A DNA stretch of 64,000 nucleotides from Labrys okinawensis. GTDB taxonomy: Bacteria > Pseudomonadota > Alphaproteobacteria > Rhizobiales > Labraceae. A program made the translations under genes and the position numbers. The notes beneath the pieces were generated by a model. That model did no database searches. It was not told the origin of the DNA and worked only from the letters and a program-made list of their open reading frames with translations. Location: assembly GCF_002982075.1 (NCBI RefSeq), contig NZ_PUEJ01000004.1:1-64000 (forward strand), given 5' to 3'. Shown in pieces: positions 59,127 to 64,000 of this stretch. Numbering within the stretch: position 1 is the stretch's first letter; the number at the start of each line of letters is the position of its first letter.

Positions 59127-59157
59127 AAGCCGGCCTGATGAGGCCGGCTTCTTTCTT
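59127..59157 (+). terminator. Rho-independent terminator after leuA
   Basis: AAGCCGGCCT (59127-59136) and AGGCCGGCTT (59141-59150) form a perfect 10-bp stem with loop GATG, followed by CTTTCTT. Confidence 0.9.
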
Positions 59158-59178
59158 GCTGAAGTCAGGAAATAGCCC

Positions 59179-59496
59179 CTATTGGGGCAGCGTCGCCTGC
59201 GACTGCCGGTTGGCGCTGCGATAGAGCTTCCATTCGTCCACGCGCCGGCCATCCGGCAGCTGGCAATCGGCCCGCTGGCCTCTCGCGGTCTGCACGGGAA
59301 TGGACCTGCCGCCCTGCTGCGCACAATAGGTCGAGGCCGGATTCGCCATGCCGGCCGCCTGTGGCGTCGCCATGCCGGGCGTTGGCGGCGCTGTCATGCC
59401 AGTCGCCTGCGGATCCGCCATCGGATCTTGTTGGTTAGAGACACACCCCGTCACGATGAGGCAGGCGAATACCAGCGGATAGAACATCTTCTGCAT
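59179..59496 (-). CDS. DUF333-containing lipoprotein
   Basis: A 105-residue lipoprotein: signal peptide with lipobox VTGC (about residue 18) after a hydrophobic leader, then a Met/Ala/Pro-rich spacer (PQATGMTAPPTPGMATPQ), then a DUF333 domain (NPASTYCAQQGG ... CQLPDGRRVDEWKLYR). DUF333 proteins are sometimes labelled putative hemolysins without evidence. The ATG at 59496 has a perfect GGAGG upstream. It converges with leuA. Confidence 0.88.
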   Translation of the reverse strand: MQKMFYPLVFACLIVTGCVSNQQDPMADPQATGMTAPPTPGMATPQAAGMANPASTYCAQQGGRSIPVQTARGQRADCQLPDGRRVDEWKLYRSANRQSQATLPQ

Positions 59497-59770
59497 GGTA
59501 CCTCCAGTGCTTTTTCGGTTGGATGGATTGAGGAGCGTATCCGTGCCGCATGAGGAGCAGCGCACGATGCGAACAGCGTCCGCATCATTCAGGGACGCTC
59601 CGGTCAGGGGACAGTGTCTGAAGCGCCCCCTCGCTACCTATATCCTATTTCTCCCGATCTTGAACCCCGAATATCCGCATTGCCCACAGATCTGCCCTAG
59701 AGACAATATAATAGGCTATTGTCCGCCGATGGCGGGCCATAGCGGAATTACTGTGCTATTCGGAAATCCT

Positions 59771-60814
59771 CTATCCCGCTGCAGCACTCTCATCGCGCAG
59801 GCGCTGGGCATAGACATTGATGATCAGTGCGATCAACAGAATGACACCACGAATCAGGATCTTGAGGAAACTGTCGATCTCGACGTGATCGAGGCCGTTG
59901 TTGAGCACGCCGAGCACGCACAGGCCCACGATGGTATTGCCGATGCCGCCGCGCCCGCCGAACAGGCTGGTGCCGCCGACGACGACCGCGGCAATGGCGT
60001 CGAGCAGATAGCCGGTGAACTCATTCTGCTGCGCGCTGCCGAAATGGGCGACGCCCACCATGCCGGCCACGCCTGAGCATAAGGCCGCGATCACCATCAC
60101 GCTGGCCAGGATCATCTTGACGTTGATGCCAGAAAATTCCGCGGCTTCGCGGTTGCCGCCTACCATGTAGATGTAGCGGCCGAAGCGCGTATAGGTCAGC
60201 ACGATGTGGCCGACGCCGAGGAAGACCGCCAGCACGATCACGATCCAGGGCATGCCGCCGACAGTGCCCGAGCCCAGTGTCGACACCAGATCTGGCACCG
60301 CATAGGCGATCTGGCCGCGCAGCAGCAGCGCGCAGATGCCGTCGGCGATCTGCATCATCGCCAGCGTCATGATGAAGGAGGGAATGCCGATCCGCGTCAG
60401 GCCGAAGGCGTTGACCAGTCCGAGCGCCGCACACGCCACCAAGGCCAAGACGATCGCCACGCCGCCGGGCATGATGAAATTGGCATTGGCGATGTTCACA
60501 TAGGATTCCTGCGCCGTGAAGAACGCCACCGCCACGCCGGTCACGTTGGCAACCGAGGCGACCGACAGGTCGATTTCGCCACACAGAATCACGAAAGTCA
60601 GTCCAACCGCGATGATGCCCGTCACCGAGATCTGCACCAGGATATTGGCGAGGTTGTCGAGCGAAAGGAAGGACGGGCTCGCCACCGCGAAGAAGATCAC
60701 CAATGCCAGCAAGGTGGCGAAAGGCGCGATGTTGCGCATCTGGTTGCGCAAGATCGCGCCCAGGCCTTGGCGCGCTAACTGCGCCTGGCTGCCATCTTGA
60801 ACCGGTGTGCTCAT
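59771..60814 (-). CDS. Ribose-type sugar ABC transporter permease
   Basis: A 347-residue inner membrane permease of the RbsC/BPD_transp_2 type with eight to ten hydrophobic segments. Family motifs include NILVQISVTGIIAVGLTFVIL, CGEIDLSVASVANV and GGTSLFGGRGGIGNTIVG. It is the last gene of the minus-strand operon, 41 bp after the ATPase gene. The transported sugar is unknown. Confidence 0.92.
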   Translation of the reverse strand: MSTPVQDGSQAQLARQGLGAILRNQMRNIAPFATLLALVIFFAVASPSFLSLDNLANILVQISVTGIIAVGLTFVILCGEIDLSVASVANVTGVAVAFFTAQESYVNIANANFIMPGGVAIVLALVACAALGLVNAFGLTRIGIPSFIMTLAMMQIADGICALLLRGQIAYAVPDLVSTLGSGTVGGMPWIVIVLAVFLGVGHIVLTYTRFGRYIYMVGGNREAAEFSGINVKMILASVMVIAALCSGVAGMVGVAHFGSAQQNEFTGYLLDAIAAVVVGGTSLFGGRGGIGNTIVGLCVLGVLNNGLDHVEIDSFLKILIRGVILLIALIINVYAQRLRDESAAAG

Positions 60815-60855
60815 TCCTCAAAACTCCCAGGCTGAAGACCGGCGGGTTTGCCGCC

Positions 60856-62382
60856 TCAGGCCGCTTCCAGCAATTTGTCCTTCGAGATCGTCTCGCCGGC
60901 GAACTCCCGCACGATCCGTCCCTTCTTCATCACCACGACTCGGTCGGCCAGTGAGAGCACGGTCTCGGGCTCCGCCGAAACCACGATCACCGCGAGCCCC
61001 TTGTCGCGCAGGTCGCGCACGATCTTCACCACATCGTCCTTGGCGCCGACATCCATGCCGCGCGTCGGCTCCGACAGGATCAGCACCTTGGGCATGTGGG
61101 TCAGCCATTTGGCCAGTGCGACCTTCTGCTGATTGCCGCCCGAGAGCGAGCCGAGCAAGGCATTCACCTGGGGCGGGCGGATATGCAGGGCCTCGATATG
61201 CCGCTGCGCGGTCTTGCGCTCCACGCCCGGCTTCAGCCACAGGCGCGAAATCCTCTCGAGAATGCTGATCGAAATGTTGCGATAGAGCGGCTGATGGTGG
61301 AACAGCATCGAGCGCCGGCTCTCCGGCACGAAGGCGATGCCCGCCTCGCGCGCCTGTGCCGTATTGCGCAGGCTCCTTGCCCTGCCCTCCAGCTCGATAT
61401 GTCCCTGCGCCGGCCTGAGCTTGCCGAAGAGCGCGCGGGCGAATTCGAGCTGGCCGCAGCCCATGAAGCCGTAGACGCCGAGCACCTCGCCGGCCCGTAC
61501 GTCCAGCGTTACGTCGGCAAAGGCGCGCCCATAGCTGAGGCCCTGCGTCGCCAGCACGGGGGTGCCTTCGGGCCTGGCCGGCAAGGTGATCGAACCTGAA
61601 TAACTCTCCTCCAGTCCCTCATGGCCACGGCCGATCATGTGTTCGATCAGCCAGTTCTTGTCGATGCCCTCGGTCGAATGGGAGATCACATGGCGGCCAT
61701 TGCGGAAGATCGTCACCGCGTCGGAAATGCTGAGGATGTCGTCGAGGAAATGCGAGATGAAGACGATGCTGCGGCCATCGGCCCGCACCTTGCGCAACAC
61801 CTCGAACAGGCGCTGCACCTCCGGAGGCGACAGCGCCGATGTCGGCTCGTCCAGGATGATGATACGCGCACCGGAGAAGAGCACGCGGGCGAGTTCGATC
61901 AATTGCTGCAGGCCGATCGGCAAGGCCCCGATGCGCATGCGCGGATCGACGTCGATGCCGAGATTGCGCAATTGCTCGCGCGCGCCCTTCACCATGGCCG
62001 GCCAGTCGACAAGGCCGAGGGCATTGAGCGGCTGCTTGCCGAGATAGACATTCTCGGCGACGGTGAGATCGGGAACGATGCTGAGTTCCTGATGCACCAT
62101 CGAGATGCCGGCGGCGAGGGAATCATGGGCGGAGCGGAAATGCACCAGCCTGCCATCGATCTCCAGGCTGCCCTGATATTCGGTATGCACGCCGGCGATG
62201 ATCTTCATCATCGTCGACTTGCCCGCTCCGTTCTCGCCGACCAGGCCGTGAATCTCGCCGGCCCGCAAGGTGAAATCCACCCCCTTGAGAGCAGCCACGC
62301 CGCCGAAGGATTTGGAGATGTCGGTCATCCTCAGGCGCGGAGGCGCATCGGCCGTCGATTGCTTGTCGTCTACCGCCATCAT
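60856..62382 (-). CDS. Ribose-type sugar ABC transporter ATP-binding protein
   Basis: A 508-residue tandem ATPase like RbsA. The first domain has an intact Walker A (GENGAGKSTMMK) and Walker B (IIILDEPTSAL), but an atypical signature (LPIGLQQLIELARV). The second has the usual degenerate Walker A (YGFMGCGQLEFARAL) and a good signature (LSGGNQQKVALAKWL). This asymmetry is normal for the family. It energises import with the flanking permease and binding protein. Confidence 0.94.
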   Translation of the reverse strand: MMAVDDKQSTADAPPRLRMTDISKSFGGVAALKGVDFTLRAGEIHGLVGENGAGKSTMMKIIAGVHTEYQGSLEIDGRLVHFRSAHDSLAAGISMVHQELSIVPDLTVAENVYLGKQPLNALGLVDWPAMVKGAREQLRNLGIDVDPRMRIGALPIGLQQLIELARVLFSGARIIILDEPTSALSPPEVQRLFEVLRKVRADGRSIVFISHFLDDILSISDAVTIFRNGRHVISHSTEGIDKNWLIEHMIGRGHEGLEESYSGSITLPARPEGTPVLATQGLSYGRAFADVTLDVRAGEVLGVYGFMGCGQLEFARALFGKLRPAQGHIELEGRARSLRNTAQAREAGIAFVPESRRSMLFHHQPLYRNISISILERISRLWLKPGVERKTAQRHIEALHIRPPQVNALLGSLSGGNQQKVALAKWLTHMPKVLILSEPTRGMDVGAKDDVVKIVRDLRDKGLAVIVVSAEPETVLSLADRVVVMKKGRIVREFAGETISKDKLLEAA

Positions 62383-62760
62383 GCCTCTCGGAACGCGAAA
62401 TAGGGTGCCGGTGTTCGGGCACCCCCTTCAAGGAATCTGGGACCAACCGGGGGAAGCTGCGATAGGGCGGCGTGCCCCCTTATCCGGCGCTTCGCGCCAC
62501 CCAAGGCACTTCCAGAGGAAGTGCCAGGTCCCGCAAGGGGAGAAGGCGATAGGCGAGCCCTGCGCCCAGCAAAAGCAGACTCCTTCTCCTCTTGCGGGAG
62601 AAGGTGCCGGCAAGCGGATGAGGGGTGGCACCGTCCTATCAGGACCTTCAAACTTCAACACCTTGAAAAGGGCAGTCTTCACACCGGCACGATTTCTTGA
62701 TGAGCTGCCGGTCTTCCTCCATCGGCAGGCCGATCGCTTGGAGAGACCGGCACACCGATC
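62383..62760. other. Operon spacer rich in hairpins between binding protein and ATPase genes
   Basis: This 378-bp spacer holds a perfect hairpin GGCACTTCC / GGAAGTGCC (62505-62525), and two inverted copies of the CCTTCTCC...GGAGAAGG element around 62532-62548 and 62582-62604. Such hairpins commonly stabilise binding-protein mRNA so it exceeds downstream cistrons. No gene is supported. Confidence 0.6.
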
Positions 62761-63798
62761 TCAGATCAGATAGTGCTTTTCCATCCAGAGCATGCCGGCG
62801 GCATTATCCTTGGTGACCACGGGCCCGTCGGTGACGACATGCTTGGGAATGCCGCCTTCGCCGCTCTTTTCGCCGCCGACCACGGCCGCGACGCCGGCCA
62901 CGATCGCCCCGCCATGGATGCGGCAGGACGGATTGCGCACCGTGGCGAACATGCGGCCGTCCGCGACCGCCGAAATGGCGGGCGGCATCGCGTCGACGCC
63001 GCCGATCTTGATGTCGGTACGGTTGCGGGCCTTCATGATGTTGTAGGCGGCAAGCGCCATGTCGTCATTGTGGAAGAAGGCCGCGTCGATCTGCGGATAT
63101 TTGGTCAGGTAGGTCTCCCACAGGCGGGCCGCCTTGGTGACGTCCCAATCGGCCGGCTGCGTGTCCAGCACCTCGATATTGGGGAACTGCTTCACCACGC
63201 TCTCGAAGCCCTTGGCCCGGCCCTGCGCGCCGGTGTGGCCGAGGGCGCCCTGCGTCATGATGATCTTGCCCTTGCCGCCGATGGCATTGCACAGGGCCTG
63301 CGTGACCGACGCGCCCATGAACTCGTTGTTGGGCGCCAGGAAGCTGTGCACGTTGATCTTGTCGAGCGGCGCGATCAACGTATCCATGTCGATCACGGGA
63401 ATGCCGGCATCGATCATCTTCTGCACCGGCTGGGTCAAGGTGCCGATGCCGAAAGCCTGGATGGCGACGAAATCCCATTTCTGGGAGGCCATGTTGTCGA
63501 TGGCGGCCCGTTGCTTGACCGCATCGAGCTGGCCGTCGAACCAGGTCACCTCGACATTGAAGAGCTTGCCCCAATATTCGGCCGCTTCCTTGCCCTGGGC
63601 ACACCAGGTCGCCTGCAGTCCGGCATTGGAGAAGGCCGCCTTGAGCGGCTTTTCGGAGCGACCGGCCACTTTCGCGGCTTCGGCGGCGAAAGCCGGATCG
63701 AGGCCGAATCCCCCCAACAGGGCTGCGGCAGCGCCGGCGGAAAACGAGGCAGAACGAATAAAATCGCGCCGCGTATGCGGCGTCCTGTCCTTAGGCAT
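62761..63798 (-). CDS. Tat-exported sugar-binding protein of ABC transporter
   Basis: A 345-residue periplasmic binding protein (peripla_BP_4 type). The leader is a twin-arginine signal: HTRRDFIRSASFSAGAAAAL, cleaved near DPAFAA. Both lobes of the type I fold follow, with VTWFDGQLDAVKQRAAIDNM and DAAFFHNDDMALAAYNIM as typical segments. The ATG at 63798 has GGGAGG upstream. Tat export of a sugar-binding protein is unusual and suggests folding before export. The substrate is unknown; ribose, inositol or another polyol are possible. Confidence 0.92.
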   Translation of the reverse strand: MPKDRTPHTRRDFIRSASFSAGAAAALLGGFGLDPAFAAEAAKVAGRSEKPLKAAFSNAGLQATWCAQGKEAAEYWGKLFNVEVTWFDGQLDAVKQRAAIDNMASQKWDFVAIQAFGIGTLTQPVQKMIDAGIPVIDMDTLIAPLDKINVHSFLAPNNEFMGASVTQALCNAIGGKGKIIMTQGALGHTGAQGRAKGFESVVKQFPNIEVLDTQPADWDVTKAARLWETYLTKYPQIDAAFFHNDDMALAAYNIMKARNRTDIKIGGVDAMPPAISAVADGRMFATVRNPSCRIHGGAIVAGVAAVVGGEKSGEGGIPKHVVTDGPVVTKDNAAGMLWMEKHYLI

Positions 63799-63811
63799 CC
63801 ATTTCCTCCCT

Positions 63812-63907
63812 CGAGCAAAACGCGTTCTGAACGCCCGTTTGCTCTCACCCTTTGTTTCGGCGCGTCCTTGCGATTCCCGGCGATACCGCCAAATCGCAAA
63901 GCACTCC
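63812..63907. repeat. Dispersed TAGAGCAAA-type repeat, family B copy 3
   Basis: GAGCAAAACGCGTTC and GAACGCCCGTTTGCTC pair as in the copy at 48162. The next stretch (TTTGTTTCGGCGCGTCC then TTGCGATTC, and later CAAATCGCAAA) also matches that copy. It lies directly upstream of the binding protein gene, in its probable promoter region. Confidence 0.7.
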
Positions 63908-64000
63908 GGCATGTTGCTTTCGGTGTGCAGTACCGATGCGGCTCTTTGTGAGCCTGGCGCAGACGGTTGAATCCGCTGCGCTGACACCATCTTATGTTTG

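Overview
The window is GC-rich, densely coding DNA from an alphaproteobacterium, most likely a member of the Hyphomicrobiales (Rhizobiales). The evidence is the gene neighbourhoods: plsX-fabH-ihfA-merR; glyA-nrdR-ribD-ribE-ribH-nusB-thiL; hemB beside an Ate/Bpt-type aminoacyl transferase; an Asp-rich (Mg-type) HemB; a GCG_CRPN-type secreted protein; an Omp25/31-like porin; and an RpiR-type regulator beside the inositol genes. I cannot name the genus. No prophage, insertion sequence, CRISPR array or rRNA is visible. Most of the window reads as ordinary chromosome.

Layout. 1-605: no supportable gene. 0.6-4.4 kb: an unknown membrane protein, tRNA-Thr(TGT), serine dehydratase, an M50 protease and a P-loop kinase. 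4.7-8.3 kb: fatty acid/phospholipid initiation (plsX, fabH), IHF alpha and a MerR regulator. 8.4-10 kb: an FAD oxidoreductase. 10.2-14.9 kb: a three-subunit PaoABC-like molybdenum aldehyde oxidoreductase, with a divergent TetR gene and a perfect palindromic operator candidate. 14.9-19 kb: a YdeP-like molybdopterin oxidoreductase, a NIPSNAP protein and a LysR regulator. 19-21.2 kb: a K+-independent proton-pumping pyrophosphatase. 21.6-23.2 kb: an exported phytase-like/esterase-like protein. 23.2-29.2 kb: the thiamine/riboflavin/one-carbon block. 29.3-35.3 kb: a Tat-exported L,D-transpeptidase, a small membrane protein, hemB, a SelW-like protein, an orphan LivH-type permease with a lipoprotein-like N-terminus, and bpt/ate. 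35.4-39.2 kb: small exported proteins, a PfkB sugar kinase and a GNAT acetyltransferase. 39.2-49.3 kb: myo-inositol catabolism (a Gfo/Idh/MocA dehydrogenase, an RpiR regulator, iolG, an iolC-DUF2090 fusion, iolD, iolE, iolB). 49.7-54 kb: a porin, a TIGR04325-type methyltransferase, a cupin-like protein and an HtrA-like protease without a signal peptide. 54-59.5 kb: pdxY, a PhzF protein, a Nudix-like protein, a leucine-rich leader peptide and leuA, and a DUF333 lipoprotein. 59.8-63.8 kb: a ribose-type sugar ABC transporter operon.

How the genes work together. The iol block covers inositol oxidation (IolG), 2-keto-inositol dehydration (IolE), ring opening (IolD), isomerisation (IolB), and phosphorylation plus probably aldol cleavage (IolC-DUF2090). 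IolA, for malonate semialdehyde, is not in the window. The RpiR protein is the obvious candidate repressor, and an AT-rich island with a perfect inverted repeat lies between iolG and iolC. The sugar ABC operon at the right end could serve the same pathway, but nothing in the sequence fixes its substrate. The riboflavin genes run with nusB and thiL in one direction.

The most interesting non-coding signals are: (i) a leucine-rich leader peptide followed by an inverted repeat upstream of leuA, suggesting attenuation; (ii) a family of short palindromic repeats with at least four copies; (iii) a second repeat family (TAGAGCAAA type) in the iol block and just upstream of the sugar ABC operon; (iv) a structured leader with competing pairings upstream of the molybdenum enzyme operon; (v) direct repeats 21 bp apart upstream of the cupin gene. 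I found no clearly undescribed multi-gene system. The best protein-level oddity is the orphan LivH permease fused to a lipoprotein-like domain.
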